Assembly (NCBI GenBank): GCA_017745235.1
Contig: JAGHZU010000006.1
Coordinates: 62,001 to 126,000 of the forward strand
DNA: 64,000 nt
Origin: Caulobacter sp.
Lineage (GTDB): Bacteria; Pseudomonadota; Alphaproteobacteria; Caulobacterales; Caulobacteraceae
Reading direction: 5' to 3'
A program made the translations under genes and the position numbers. The notes beneath the pieces were generated by a model, which saw only the letters and a program-made list of their open reading frames with translations, ran no database searches and was not told the DNA's origin. Below, piece after piece: positions 11,127 to 21,600 of this stretch (the stretch's first letter is position 1; each line of letters starts with the position of its first letter).

Positions 11127-12077
11127 ATGGATCGCCGTCAACTCGTCACCGGCCTGATCTTCGGCGCGGCTACGGCGGGCCTGGCCGCCTGCGGCAAGGG
11201 CGGGGCGCCATCTGTGCTGAAGGTGGGCAGCCAGCGCGGCGGGACCAAGTCCATGCTGGTGGCGTCGGGCGCGCTGACGGGCCTGCCCTACAAGATCGAA
11301 TGGAGCGAGTTCCCCGCCGCCCAGCCGTTGCTGGAGGCCGTGGGGGCGGGCGCCGTCGACCTGGGCGAGGCGGGCGACGCGCCGTTCCTGTTCGCCTACG
11401 CCGCGGGGGCCAAGATCAAGGCCGTGCAGGCCGGCCTCAGCGGCGGCTCGTCCACCGCCATCCTGGTGGGCAAGGACTCGCCGATCCGCACGGCCGCGGA
11501 CCTGAAGGGGAAGCGCATCGCCACCGGCCGAGGCTCGATCGGCCATTACCTGGCGCTGCGCGTGGCCGAGGAAGCGGGGCTGAAGCCCGCCGACCTGTCG
11601 ATCGTCTTCCTCAACCCCGCCGACGCCAAGGCCGCCTTCACAGCCGGTTCGGTGGACGCCTGGTCGACCTGGGGCGCCTATGTCGCCGTGGCGCGCTTGC
11701 ATGACAGCGCCCGCATCCTGGCCGACGGCGAGGGACGGCTCAGCGGCTTCCTCTACGAGGCCGCCAGCGAACGGGCGATCGCCGACAAGCGCGCCTTGCT
11801 GGACGACTTCCTGGTTCGCCTGGCCAAGGCCCGGCGCTGGGCGGCCCAGAACCCCGACGGCTTCGCCAAGGTGCTGGCCAAGGAGACGGGGCTGTCGCCG
11901 GAGGTGGCGCTCTATACCGCCAGCCAGTACCGCATCCGGCCCACGCCCATCGACCAGGCGACGGTGGGCGAGGCCCGGGCGGTGCTGGACCGTTTCCGCG
12001 CGGGCGGCTGGGTGACCTCGACCCGCGATCCGGCTGGAGCGTTCGACGCCTCGTTCAACGCGGCGGTGACGGCGTGA
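11127..12077 (+). CDS. ABC-type aliphatic sulfonate solute-binding lipoprotein (SsuA-like)
   Basis: 316-residue periplasmic binding protein of the SsuA/NMT1 type. The N-terminus MDRRQLVTGL...AGLAAC has a twin-arginine-like start and a lipobox cysteine at 22. The fold is supported by LKVGSQRGG, DLGEAGDAPFLFAYAAG, SSTAILVGKDSPI and DLKGKRIATGRGS. AGGGAGGG lies just before the ATG. Its stop overlaps the GTG of the next gene. No ABC permease or ATPase gene accompanies it here, which is unusual; it may serve a transporter elsewhere or deliver ligand from the receptor. Confidence 0.88.
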   Translation: MDRRQLVTGLIFGAATAGLAACGKGGAPSVLKVGSQRGGTKSMLVASGALTGLPYKIEWSEFPAAQPLLEAVGAGAVDLGEAGDAPFLFAYAAGAKIKAVQAGLSGGSSTAILVGKDSPIRTAADLKGKRIATGRGSIGHYLALRVAEEAGLKPADLSIVFLNPADAKAAFTAGSVDAWSTWGAYVAVARLHDSARILADGEGRLSGFLYEAASERAIADKRALLDDFLVRLAKARRWAAQNPDGFAKVLAKETGLSPEVALYTASQYRIRPTPIDQATVGEARAVLDRFRAGGWVTSTRDPAGAFDASFNAAVTA

Positions 12078-13651
12078 CACGGGACGCGGTCCAGGTCGCG
12101 GCAGACGTGCTGGTGATCGGCGGCGGCCTGGCCGGCGCCTGGGCGGCCGTGGCGGCCACGCGCGAGGGGGCGCGGGTGGTGCTGGTCGACAAGGGCCATT
12201 GCGGGACCAGCGGCGTCACCGCCACGGCCGGCCCCGGCCACTGGTGGGTTCCGCCCGAACAGCGCGAGGCGGCGGTGGCCGATCGCCTGAAGCGCTCGCT
12301 GGGCCTGGGCGACCCGGACTGGATGCGGCGGATCCTGGACCTGACCTGGACCAGCCTGCCGAGCTTGCGCGGCTATTACGACTTCTCGACCGACGACCGG
12401 GGCCAGGTCGCCTATCGCGGCCTGCGCGGCCCGGAATACATGCGGGCCATGCGCGCCCTGGCGACCGACGCTGGCGTGCGCATCCTCGACCACCATCCGG
12501 CCCTGGAACTTCTGCGCCATGGCGACGGGTCGATCGCCGGGGCCTCGGGCCTGGCCCTCCGCGGCGAGCGGCCGTGGACGATCCGGGCGGGCGCGGTGGT
12601 GCTGGCCACCGGCGGCACGGCGTTCGCCTCGCGCCTGCTGGGCTCGGCCACCAATACGGGCGACGGCCTGCTGATGGGCGCCGAGGCGGGCGCGGACCTG
12701 TCGGGCATGGAGTTCAGCAACTACTACACCCCGTCGCTGGCGGGCACGAACATGGCCCGCTCGATGGCCTACAGCTTCGCGCGCTGGTTCGACGCCGACG
12801 ACCGCGAACTGGACATTCCCAACGGCCCGGACGTGACCCCGCACCTGGCGCGGGCCCTGCTGAAGGGGCCGCTGTTCTGCCGGCTGGACCGGGTGCCCGC
12901 CGACATCCGGGCGGTGATGCCGCAGGTCCAGCCCAACTTCGTCCTGCCGTTCGACCGGCTGGGAATCGACGCCTACCGCGACCGTTTCGAGGTGACCCTG
13001 CACGCCGAGGGCACGGTGCGCGGGATCGGGGGGCTGCGCGTGGCGGACGCCGAATGCCAGACCGCCGTGGTCGGCCTCTACGCCGCCGGCGACGCGGCCA
13101 GCCGCGAGCTGGTGACCGGGGCGATCTCGGGCGGTGGGGCGGTGAACTCGTCGTGGGCGCTGTCGTCGGGCCAGTGGGCCGGGGCGGCGGCCGCCCGTCG
13201 GGCCCTGGCCAGCGGAACGCGCGCCGACGCCCTGGCCGTGGCGACCGGCAGGGCGGGCCTTCGTCCGCGGCGCACGGCCGGGACCTTCGACACGTCCGGC
13301 GCCGTGGCGGCGGTGCGCGTGGAATTGAACGCCTACGACAAGAACATCTTCCGGCGGGGCGAGGCGCTGGACGCCTCGCTGGAGCGGCTGGACGGGATCT
13401 GGCGCGAGCTGGCCGACCACGGACGGGCCGAGGGGCGGGCGGGGCTGCGCCTGCGCGAGGCCGCCGCCCTGGTGGCCGCGGGCCGCTGGAGCAAGGCCGC
13501 GGCCCTCACTCGCCGCGAGAGCCGGGGCATGCACCGGCGCGAGGATGCTCAGGGGGCGGATCCTCGCCTGGCCGCCCGCCAGCGGGTGCAGGGGCTGGAC
13601 CGCGTCGTCACCCGCTTCGAGGCCGCGCCCTCCCAGGCGGAGGTGGCCTGA
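12074..13651 (+). CDS. FAD-dependent oxidoreductase, AprA/fumarate-reductase flavoprotein family
   Basis: 525-residue flavoprotein. The Rossmann FAD motif VLVIGGGLAGAWAA is at about residues 12-25; the second dinucleotide region VVLATGGTAFAS and the C-terminal GLYAAGDAASRELVTG match the succinate dehydrogenase/fumarate reductase/APS reductase alpha family. It is coupled at both ends: the GTG start overlaps the binding-protein stop and the stop overlaps the ferredoxin ATG. The pair resembles AprA/AprB in layout, but such pairs in organosulfur clusters are not true dissimilatory APS reductases. A role in reducing or oxidising a sulfur intermediate is inferred. Confidence 0.85.
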   Translation: MTRDAVQVAADVLVIGGGLAGAWAAVAATREGARVVLVDKGHCGTSGVTATAGPGHWWVPPEQREAAVADRLKRSLGLGDPDWMRRILDLTWTSLPSLRGYYDFSTDDRGQVAYRGLRGPEYMRAMRALATDAGVRILDHHPALELLRHGDGSIAGASGLALRGERPWTIRAGAVVLATGGTAFASRLLGSATNTGDGLLMGAEAGADLSGMEFSNYYTPSLAGTNMARSMAYSFARWFDADDRELDIPNGPDVTPHLARALLKGPLFCRLDRVPADIRAVMPQVQPNFVLPFDRLGIDAYRDRFEVTLHAEGTVRGIGGLRVADAECQTAVVGLYAAGDAASRELVTGAISGGGAVNSSWALSSGQWAGAAAARRALASGTRADALAVATGRAGLRPRRTAGTFDTSGAVAAVRVELNAYDKNIFRRGEALDASLERLDGIWRELADHGRAEGRAGLRLREAAALVAAGRWSKAAALTRRESRGMHRREDAQGADPRLAARQRVQGLDRVVTRFEAAPSQAEVA

Positions 13652-14043
13652 TGATCGAGGTGGTGATCGAGGAGCGTTGCGACGGCTGCGGGACGTGCGT
13701 GGACGCCTGTCCCAGCGACGTGCTGCGGATGGGCGAGGGCGGCAAGGCGGTGATCGCCGCCCAGGCCGACTGCCAGACCTGCCTGCTGTGCGAGCTGCAT
13801 TGTCCGGCCGACGCCCTGTTCGTCTGGCCCGAGATCGAGCAGCCCGTGGGAATCACCGCCGCCCAGGCCCTGGCCTCGGGCCAGCTGGGCGCGTTCCGCC
13901 GCGACAGCGGCTGGGGCGAACACGCCGGGACCTTCACCAACCAGCACTGGCGCATGGGGGCGATCTTCGAGCGCGCCCGCCTGATGGCGATCGAGCTCGC
14001 CGCCGCCAAGTCCGCTCGATCCGAGGAAGGGAGCACGTCATGA
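13651..14043 (+). CDS. 2x[4Fe-4S] ferredoxin, AprB-like partner
   Basis: 130-residue electron carrier. Two cysteine sets are intact: C10, C13, C16 with C20, and C41, C44, C47 with C51, forming two [4Fe-4S] clusters. The C-terminal half (after about residue 60) is an extension ending in a helical, basic stretch that could dock to the flavoprotein encoded immediately before it. Start and stop overlap both neighbours by a few bases, which indicates a tight complex made in fixed ratio. Confidence 0.9.
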   Translation: MIEVVIEERCDGCGTCVDACPSDVLRMGEGGKAVIAAQADCQTCLLCELHCPADALFVWPEIEQPVGITAAQALASGQLGAFRRDSGWGEHAGTFTNQHWRMGAIFERARLMAIELAAAKSARSEEGSTS

Positions 14044-14714
14044 GCTTCAAGAGCCTGGGCCAGAGACTGGCCGACCTGCACGCCGAGCGCGAACGCACCT
14101 GGGACCCGGCGGCCCTGAAGATCAACATCGACCAGAGACGGACCCTGGTGGAGACCGCCGACCCGGACGCCTGGGTCAAGGTCGGCGACCGTCTGGAGCC
14201 GTTCGTCCTGGCCGACGTCGAGGGCGGCGAGCTGACCCTGGAGGCGCTGACCCGAACGGGGCCCGCGGTGCTGGTCTTCTTCCGTTTCGCGGGCTGTCCG
14301 GCCTGCAACATCGCCTTGCCCTATTACGACGAAGCGCTGGCCCCGGCCCTGCGCGAGGCCGGCGCGACCCTGGTGGCCGTCAGCCCGCAGGTTCCCGAGC
14401 GCCTGGGCGAGATCCGCACGCGCCATGACCTGAGCTTCAAGGTGGCCAGCGATCGCGACAACGTCCTGGGGCGGCGGCTGGGCGTTCTCTACACGGCCGA
14501 CGAAGCCAGCCAGGCCGCCCAGCGGGCCAAGGGCGCCTTCATCGGCGACACCACCGGCACGGGGACCTGGGAGCTGCCCCAGCCGGCCGTGGTGGTGATC
14601 GACCGGGGCGGGATCGTCCGCTTTGTCGACGTCAGCCCCGACTGGCTGGTGCGCACCGAGGCCCAGCCCGTGATCGACCTCGTCCGGGCGCTGACGCCCA
14701 TCGCCGCCGAATAG
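14040..14714 (+). CDS. AhpC/TSA-type peroxiredoxin-like (redoxin) protein
   Basis: 224-residue thioredoxin-fold protein. FFRFAGCPACN carries a CPAC pair (C86, C89), and TLVAVSPQVPERL and the late LPQPAVVVIDRGG are typical of AhpC/TSA redoxins. The N-terminal 45 residues are a helical extension without signal peptide, so it should be cytoplasmic. It lies between the ferredoxin and the FMN monooxygenase and may reduce peroxide formed by oxygenases or handle a thiol intermediate. It differs from classical AhpC by having a CxxC motif. Confidence 0.85.
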   Translation: MSFKSLGQRLADLHAERERTWDPAALKINIDQRRTLVETADPDAWVKVGDRLEPFVLADVEGGELTLEALTRTGPAVLVFFRFAGCPACNIALPYYDEALAPALREAGATLVAVSPQVPERLGEIRTRHDLSFKVASDRDNVLGRRLGVLYTADEASQAAQRAKGAFIGDTTGTGTWELPQPAVVVIDRGGIVRFVDVSPDWLVRTEAQPVIDLVRALTPIAAE

Positions 14715-14734
14715 ACAGACCGGAGACTGATTCC

Positions 14735-16066
14735 ATGACCGCCCAGCGCCAGCTGAAGCTCGGCTTCATCCTGCACGGCGTCGGCCCCGGCTGGGGCGAC
14801 TGGCGCCATCCCGACGCCCAGCCCAGCGCCAGTACCGACTTCCAGTTCTACAAGCGCCAGGCCCTGGCGGCCGAGGCCGGGAAGTTCGACTTCCTGTTCG
14901 TTGCCGACAGCGTCTTCATCACCGAGAAGTCCAGTCCCCACTACCTCAACCGCTTCGAGCCGCTGACCATCCTGTCGGCCCTGGCCGGGGCGACCAGCAA
15001 CATCGGCCTGGTGGCCACCCTGACCGCCAGCTACAGCGAGCCCTTCACCGTGGCTCGCCAGTTCGCCTCGCTGGATCATATCAGCCGAGGCCGGGCGGGA
15101 TGGAACGTCGTCACCTCGTGGCTGGAGGGCAGCGCCGCCAACTATGGCCGCGACAAGCACTACGCCCACGACGTGCGCTACCGCCTGGCCGGCGAGCACC
15201 TGGATGTGGTCCAGGGACTGTGGGATTCGTGGGAGGACGACGCCCTGACCTTCGACAAGGAAGGCGGCCAGTTCTTCGATCCAGCCAAGCTGCACACCCT
15301 GGACCACAAGGGCGAATTCTTCTCGGTGAAGGGGCCGCTGAACATCTCGCGCTCGCCCCAGGGCCAGCCTGTGATCTTCCAGGCCGGGGCCTCCGAGGAC
15401 GGCAAGGCCTTCGCGGCCCGGCGGGCAGACGCCATCTTCGTCTCGCACGATGAACTCGGGGCCGCCCAGGCCTACTACGCCGACATCAAGGCCCGGGCCG
15501 CCGGCTACGGCCGCGACCCCGACCAGGTCCACGTCCTGCCCGCCGCCCGCCCGGTGGTGGGGCGCACGCCGGAGGAGGCCGAGGCGAAGTACCAGGAGCT
15601 GATCAACCTGGTCTCGATCGACAACGCCCTGTCGATGCTGGGGCGGCCGTTCAACGACTACGATTTCTCGGTCCATGACCTGGACGGGCCGTTCCCGGAC
15701 GTTTCCGAGCACGGGGCCAATTCCAACCAGAGCGCCTCGCTGAAGATCCTGGCCGCAGCCAGGGCCGAGAACCTGACCCTGCGCCAGGTCGCCCTGCGCT
15801 TCGCCACCCCGCGCGGCCAGTTCGTGGGCTCGCCCGAACAGGTGGCCGACGCCCTGCAGCACTGGTTCGAGGCGCGTGGGGCCGACGGCTTTGTGCTGTT
15901 TGAATCCCTGCCGGGGCAGCTGGAACTGTTTGTCGAACTGGTCGTGCCGATCCTGCAGGCGCGCGGGATCTATCGCCGCGAATACGAGGGCGAGACGTTC
16001 CGCGAGAACCTGGGCCTGGACTTCCCGATTAACCGCTACGCTCGCCGCCTGGAAGCGGCGGAGTAG
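14735..16066 (+). CDS. FMN-dependent monooxygenase, NtaA/SnaA/DszA family
   Basis: 443-residue luciferase-like flavin monooxygenase that needs reduced FMN from a separate reductase. Family marks include the N-terminal LGFILHGVGPGWGDWRHPD, FDFLFVADS, EPFTVARQFASLDHISRGR followed by AGWNVVTSW, and QPVIFQAGASEDG. Members oxidise nitrilotriacetate, dibenzothiophene sulfone, dimethyl sulfide or related compounds. Together with the dioxygenase it gives the cluster two different C-S-cleaving oxygenases. GGAG lies nine bases before the ATG. No flavin reductase is encoded nearby. Confidence 0.9.
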   Translation: MTAQRQLKLGFILHGVGPGWGDWRHPDAQPSASTDFQFYKRQALAAEAGKFDFLFVADSVFITEKSSPHYLNRFEPLTILSALAGATSNIGLVATLTASYSEPFTVARQFASLDHISRGRAGWNVVTSWLEGSAANYGRDKHYAHDVRYRLAGEHLDVVQGLWDSWEDDALTFDKEGGQFFDPAKLHTLDHKGEFFSVKGPLNISRSPQGQPVIFQAGASEDGKAFAARRADAIFVSHDELGAAQAYYADIKARAAGYGRDPDQVHVLPAARPVVGRTPEEAEAKYQELINLVSIDNALSMLGRPFNDYDFSVHDLDGPFPDVSEHGANSNQSASLKILAAARAENLTLRQVALRFATPRGQFVGSPEQVADALQHWFEARGADGFVLFESLPGQLELFVELVVPILQARGIYRREYEGETFRENLGLDFPINRYARRLEAAE

Positions 16067-16076
16067 GCGGAAAACC

Positions 16077-16095
16077 CTCTCTCTCCGAGAGAGAG
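16077..16095. repeat. CT/GA hairpin between convergent genes
   Basis: CTCTCTCTC and GAGAGAGAG are exact complements separated by one base, giving a stem that ends about ten bases after the monooxygenase stop. It looks like a small intergenic palindromic element or transcript-end structure. Confidence 0.45.
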
Positions 16096-16126
16096 CGAGG
16101 GGGAGAGGTTTCAGGGCTACCCAGTC

Positions 16127-16165
16127 TGTCATCCCGGACGGCCCCTGCGGGCTTCCGGGATGACA
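16127..16165. terminator. bidirectional hairpin between monooxygenase and fadE
   Basis: TGTCATCCCGG (16127-16137) pairs perfectly with CCGGGATGACA (16155-16165) around a 17-base loop. It ends three bases from the fadE stop on the other strand, so it can end both converging transcripts. The TGTCATCCCGGA core resembles dispersed palindromes common in alphaproteobacterial intergenic DNA. Confidence 0.6.
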
Positions 16166-16168
16166 GTG

Positions 16169-18442
16169 TTAGTGTGGTGCGGCCACGGCGTCGCGGCGCG
16201 CTTCCGCCTCCCTCCATGGGGTTGGCGCGCTCGGCGCGGCCAGGTCCTCGGGCGCGAAGTCGTCGACGGCGATGACCTCGGCGACGGCGGCGTCGGCGGC
16301 GCGCAGGGCGGCGATCTCCTCGCGGGTCAGCCAGCCGCCATCGATGGCGTCCCGCCAGTGGCGGATCTTCTGGGCGCGCAGGCGGTCGTGGATCGGCTGG
16401 GTGGCCACCACCCGCTCGAAGGCGTCGATCAGCCGGCCGACCGCCTCGTCCTTGCCGCCCACATAGACGTTCTCGATCAGCCGGTCGCGAGTGGGCGAGG
16501 GGTGCAGCAAGAGCTCGGCGCAGGCGGTGGTCACGTGGTCCGGCGGACCCCGGCGGCGGGGGCCCAGCGGCAGGATCGCCGCCCGCAGCAGCCAGCCGGC
16601 CAGGCGGTTGGGCAGGTTGGCGAACACGTCGTCGAAGCGCTGCTCGATGGTGGCGAAGCCGGTCTCCATGCACCAGCGCAGCAGGGGGAAGTCGGCGTCC
16701 TGCCGCCCTTCGTCCTCCCAGCGCTTGAGGGCGCCCGACAGGAAGTAGAGCTCGCTCAGGATGTCGCCCAGGCGGCCCGAAAGCATCTCCTTGCGCTTGA
16801 GCGTTCCGCCCAGGGTCAGCAGCGCGATGTCGGAGGTCAGGGCGAAGGCGGCGCTGTAGCGGCCCATCCGGCGGTAGAAGCCGGTGGCGCGGCCCGCCTC
16901 GGGCGCGGGGGAGGACAGGCCTCCGGTCCAGCTGCGGCCCCAGGCCCGCAGGCCCGTGCGCAGGGCGTGGGCCACGTGCTTCCAGAACACCGCGTCGAAG
17001 TCGGCCAGGCCCTTGGCGCGGTCCTCCTCGCCGATGGCCAGGATCTCGCTCAGCATGAACGGGTGGGCCCGGATCGCGCCTTGGCCGAAGACCATCAGGC
17101 TGCGGGTCAGGATGTTGGCCCCCTCAACGGTGATTCCGACCGGAATGGCCCGGTATTGCGAGCCCAGATAGTTGCGCGGACCCTCGATCACGGCCTTGCC
17201 GCCGTGCACGTCCATGGCGTCGTTGACCACCACCCGCATGCGTTCGGTGGCTCCCGACTTCAGAAGGGCCGAGATCACGGACGGATGACGGCCCTGATCC
17301 AGGCCCACGCAGGTCAGGCGGCGGGCGGCGTCAATCAGGTAGGCGGAGCCGGCGATGCGGGCCAGGCGTTCCTGCACGCCCTCGAACTTGCCGATGGGGG
17401 TGTTGAACTGGCTTCGGATCCGGGCGTAGCTGCCCGTGGTCAAGGCGCTGAAGGCGGCCGCCGCGCCCGACAGGGCCGGCAGCGAGATCCCCCGTCCGGC
17501 GGCCAGGGCGGTCATCAGCATCTTCCAGCCCTGGCCCGCCCGCTCGACCCCGCCGATCACCAGGTCCATGGGGATGAAGACGTCCTTGCCCTGGTTGGGG
17601 CCGTTCTGGAAGGTCTGGAAGGCGGGCAGGTGGCGGCGGCCGATCTCGACCCCCGGGGTGTCAGTGGGGACCAGGGCGCAGGTGATGCCGATGTCCTCCT
17701 CTCCGCCCAGCAGGCGATCGGGGTCGCGTAGCTTGAAGGCCAGGCCCAGCACGGTGCACACCGGCCCCAGGGTGATGTAGCGCTTGCTCCAGTTCAGGCG
17801 GATGCCCAGCGCCTCCTGGCCCTTCCACATCCGCCGGCAGACCACGCCCTCGTCGACCATCGAGCCGGCGTCCGAGCCGGCCTCGGCGCTGGTCAGGCCA
17901 AAGGCGGGAACTTCGCGGCCATCGGCCAGGCGCGGCAGCCAATGATCCTGCTGGGCCTTGGTCCCGAAGCGCAGGATCAGCTCGCCCGGACCCAGCGAAT
18001 TGGGAACCATCGCCGTCACGGCGGCCGAAACCGAGCGGGTGGCGATCTTGCGCACGATCTCGGCGTGGCCGAACGCGCTGAAGCCCAGGCCGCCGTACGG
18101 CTTGGGAATGATCATGCCGAAGAACCTGCGGCTCTTCAGAAAGTCCCAGGCGTCGGGCGGCAGGTCGCGGGTCTCCCAGGTGATCTTCCAGTCGTCCAGC
18201 ATGGCGCACAGTTCGTCGACCGGCCCGTCGAGAAAGGCCTGTTCCTCGGCGCTCAGCCGCGCCTTGGGCAGGGCCAGAAGCTCGTTCCAGTCGGGATCGC
18301 CGGTGAAGAGCGCGGCGTCCCACCAGGTGTCGCCGGCCTCCAGCGCCTCGCGCTCGGTCTGGGACAGGGCGGGCATCACACCGCGGGCCCATTGCAGGAT
18401 CGGCCGGGTCACGATGTCGCGGCGGAAGGAGAAACTGGTCAT
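16169..18442 (-). CDS. fadE: acyl-CoA dehydrogenase, FadE type
   Basis: FAD-dependent first step of fatty-acid beta-oxidation. The 757-residue length and architecture match the large FadE class: acyl-CoA dehydrogenase core from about 95 to 480, then a DUF1974-like C-terminal region. Visible marks are FGLTSAEAGSDAGS (flavin and substrate site), FNTPIGKFEGVQERL and the catalytic glutamate E440 in ITVEGANILTRS. No signal peptide. It is a single gene, divergent from the receptor at 18681 and convergent with the sulfur cluster, so it is not obviously part of either. Confidence 0.93.
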   Translation of the reverse strand: MTSFSFRRDIVTRPILQWARGVMPALSQTEREALEAGDTWWDAALFTGDPDWNELLALPKARLSAEEQAFLDGPVDELCAMLDDWKITWETRDLPPDAWDFLKSRRFFGMIIPKPYGGLGFSAFGHAEIVRKIATRSVSAAVTAMVPNSLGPGELILRFGTKAQQDHWLPRLADGREVPAFGLTSAEAGSDAGSMVDEGVVCRRMWKGQEALGIRLNWSKRYITLGPVCTVLGLAFKLRDPDRLLGGEEDIGITCALVPTDTPGVEIGRRHLPAFQTFQNGPNQGKDVFIPMDLVIGGVERAGQGWKMLMTALAAGRGISLPALSGAAAAFSALTTGSYARIRSQFNTPIGKFEGVQERLARIAGSAYLIDAARRLTCVGLDQGRHPSVISALLKSGATERMRVVVNDAMDVHGGKAVIEGPRNYLGSQYRAIPVGITVEGANILTRSLMVFGQGAIRAHPFMLSEILAIGEEDRAKGLADFDAVFWKHVAHALRTGLRAWGRSWTGGLSSPAPEAGRATGFYRRMGRYSAAFALTSDIALLTLGGTLKRKEMLSGRLGDILSELYFLSGALKRWEDEGRQDADFPLLRWCMETGFATIEQRFDDVFANLPNRLAGWLLRAAILPLGPRRRGPPDHVTTACAELLLHPSPTRDRLIENVYVGGKDEAVGRLIDAFERVVATQPIHDRLRAQKIRHWRDAIDGGWLTREEIAALRAADAAVAEVIAVDDFAPEDLAAPSAPTPWREAEARRDAVAAPH

Positions 18443-18560
18443 CGCACGGCCTCGTCGTCATCGGTCATCGGGGAGGCAAACGCCCCGCGCCGCCAACGGC
18501 TCCGGGCATTTCGAAGCCGCGGAATCACGGGCTTCAGCTAGTTGACCATGTTGCCGATAT

Positions 18561-18640
18561 TTGGCCTTACCACGATGATCGCGATGCCTAGATACTGGTC
18601 TTACCAATCTGTTGACACGATTTGAAATTGGTCGGATATG
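18561..18640 (+). promoter_or_regulatory. promoter and TGG-N5-CCA operator sites for receptor gene
   Basis: ACTGGTCTTACCAAT (18594-18608) is a near-palindrome with TGGT and ACCA arms; a weaker copy, TTGGCCTTACCA, is at 18561-18572. They precede TTGACA (18612-18617) and a weak -10, GATATG, at 18635-18640 with a 17-base spacer. TGGT-N3-ACCA is the shape of sites bound by FadR-subfamily GntR regulators. A third site, ATTGGTCTTGCCAAT, follows the lyase gene at 22987, so this receptor and lyase likely belong to one regulon. No GntR gene is in the window. Confidence 0.55.
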
Positions 18641-18680
18641 TCCCGCAATGGCGCCGACACAGATGCGCCGGGGGAGGTCC

Positions 18681-21600
18681 ATGATGAAATCAGCTCGTAA
18701 CACTTCCGCTTTCCGCGTCGCTTTGCTGGCGTCGTGCGCGGCCCTGTCCGTGGGCGCGACCGCCCAGGCGCGCCAGGCCGCCCCGCCCGCCTCGGAGGAG
18801 GCCGCTCCGGCCGAGGCCACTTCCGTTGAAACTGTCGTGGTAACCGGTTTCCGCGCCGCCTACGCCAATGCGATCGCGACCAAGCGCGACACCCTGCAGA
18901 TCTCGGACGGCATCTCGTCGGACGGCCTGGGCCGCTTCCCCGACCTGAACGTCGGCGAGGCCATCCAGCGCATTCCCGGCATCCAGATCAACCGCGAGGC
19001 CGACAGCCGCAACGCCACGATCAGCCTGCGCGGCCTGCCGGGCACCTTCGCCCGCACCACCTTGAACGGCGGCGCCTTCGCCGACCCGGTGCTGAACGGC
19101 TCGACCCCGCTGGGCGCCTTCAACTCCGACATCTTCACCTCGATCAACGTGATCAAGTCGCCGGCGGCGTCCGACCTGGCCGGCGGCCTGTCGGGCAACA
19201 TCGACCTGCGCATCGCGCCGGCCCTGCAGCGCAAGGACGGCGGCTTCGCCAAGGTGTCGTACGAGTACAACGACCTGGGCGACCTGGGCAGCCCGCTGGC
19301 CTCGCTGGGCTACAACAAGCACCTCACCGACGATTTCGCCGTGTTCGGCGTCGTGGCCTGGAAGAAGGAAAAGTTCCGCCGCGATTCGATCACGGTGAAT
19401 TCTTGGGCCAACAAGCTGGGCTCGATCCAGGTAGGCAACCAGGCCGTGCCCGGCCAGAACCCCGTCTATGACGCCCTGCTGGCCAAGTATCCGGGCGGCG
19501 TCTACTACCCCAGCCAGACCCGCCAGCTGGTCAAGTTCAACAGCGGGGACACCTTCTCGGGCGCGACCGGTTTCGAGTGGCGCATCAACGAGAACTGGAA
19601 GGTCGGAGCCAACGGCTTCATCACCCGTCGCAAGCTGGACGAGGCGACCAACAACCTTCTCTACATCGACGCCGGCGGCGGCCAGGGCACCAACACCGCC
19701 CTGACGGCGACCTCCGCCGTGGCGCACATCACCGACATCGGCACGCCCTACATCGTGCACACGCCGAACGGCGATCGCGCCTACATCAACAAGTTCTCGG
19801 CCGAGAACATCAACACCTTCGACTCGATCCGCTCGGAGCCGGCCACGAACCAGACCTGGGCCATCAACCCGACGGTCGAGTTCAGGAACGACGACTGGCG
19901 CGTGACCACCAACCTGACGGTCTCGCGCGCCAAGGCCCAGGCCAACCAGATCGAGTTCGACGTCATCCAGAATCCCTACCGCAACCTGGGCTCGGCCGGG
20001 TTGAACGGCATCACCACCTCGGTGAACCTGGGCGGCGACGACCTGTCGAACTACAGCGCGATCCTGAACACCCCGCATGCGACCCACATGCCGGGCGGCG
20101 GCTACTTCATTCCGGCCGCGCCCAACGCCGCCACCCAGGCCGGCGCCCAGATGCCTGGCCAGGTCGCCGGCACCCCGGCCGACCGCTTCGGCATCACCGG
20201 CACTAACGGCCTGGCCAAGAACGCGCTGGACTCGGCCCAGATCGACCTGGAACGGACCTTCGCCGACGATTCCTGGCTGACCAGCCTCCAGTTCGGCGGC
20301 CGCGCCGAGCGCCTGAAGTTCACTTCGTCGGGTTCGCGCAACACCTCGCTGGGCGCCCAGACCCAGAAGATCACGCCGGACATGGCCTCGCAGCTGTCCT
20401 ACGCCAACGACTTCTTCGGCGGCAAGGCGGGCGGCGCGACCTCCAACTGGATGAACGTCGACGTCCAGCAACTGCTGCGCCTGCTGACCCCGGTCAACAC
20501 CGACCCTCGCAGCACGGCCAATCCCAACGGCCTGCCCGACCAGTTCAAGCTGGGCGCGCCCGGCGTGTTCCTGACGCCCTACGGCTTCGTGAACAACTAC
20601 TGGGACGGCAACTACTGGAACAACAACTTCACCAACCAGAACGAGGTCTACTCGGCGTATCTGTCGGCGAAGTTCAAGACCGAGCTGCTCAGCATCCCCG
20701 TCAAGGGCGCGCTGGGCGTGCGCTACGAGTACACCGACAACAAGATCACGGCGCTGAACTGCTCCAACTGCTCCAGCGCCCTGTCGGTCGTGGCGGGTCC
20801 GATCAACCACTCGATGACCACCAAGGTCACCACCCAGAACTACGACTACTGGCTGCCGTCGCTGATCATCGCCGCCGACCTCCGCGAGGATCTGGTGCTG
20901 CGCTTGGCCGCCTATTCGACCTACGTTCGGCCCCAGCCGCGCGACATCGTGCCGACCACCTACGTCCAGACGCCGACCGACCTGACCCCGCCCGTCGACC
21001 CGGTCTACACCGTCACCATCGGCGCGACGAACCTGAAGCCCTACACCTCGGACTCGTTCGACGCCTCGCTGGAATGGTACAACCGCCCGGGCGGCATGAT
21101 CTCGCTGGCGGCCTATCGCAAGAAGATCGACGGCTACATCGGCCCGATCACCGATCCGGCCATCCTGTGCCCGGCCAACGGCCAGATCCCCGGCCTGGAC
21201 GTGAACCTGGGCACGCTGACGATCGACAACTCGGCCGGTACGCCCAAGTGCATGAGCTCCAACACCTTCGTGGGCGCTGGCGGCACGGTGAAGCAGGCCC
21301 AGGTCAACATCAGCGGCCAGACCAACCAGAACCCGATGACCGTCACCGGCGTCGAGTTCAACATCCAGCAGAACTTCGACTTCCTGCCGGGCTTCTGGCG
21401 TAACTTCGGCGGCGCGTTCAACTACTCCTACACCACCATCGACGGTAAGGATCAGGCGGGCAAGGCCATCACCCTGCCCAGCGTGTCGAAGAACAACCTC
21501 AACGTCATCGGCTACTACGAGGGCGAGAAGCTGGGCGTTCGCCTGGTCTACAACTGGCGCGACAAGTACGACCTGGCCGCCGGCAGCTCGTTCGTGGGCG

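Noticed and set aside
12074-14043. True dissimilatory APS reductase (AprBA)
   Set aside because: Order and context differ: no sat or qmo genes, and the neighbours are organosulfur oxygenases, so only family likeness is claimed.
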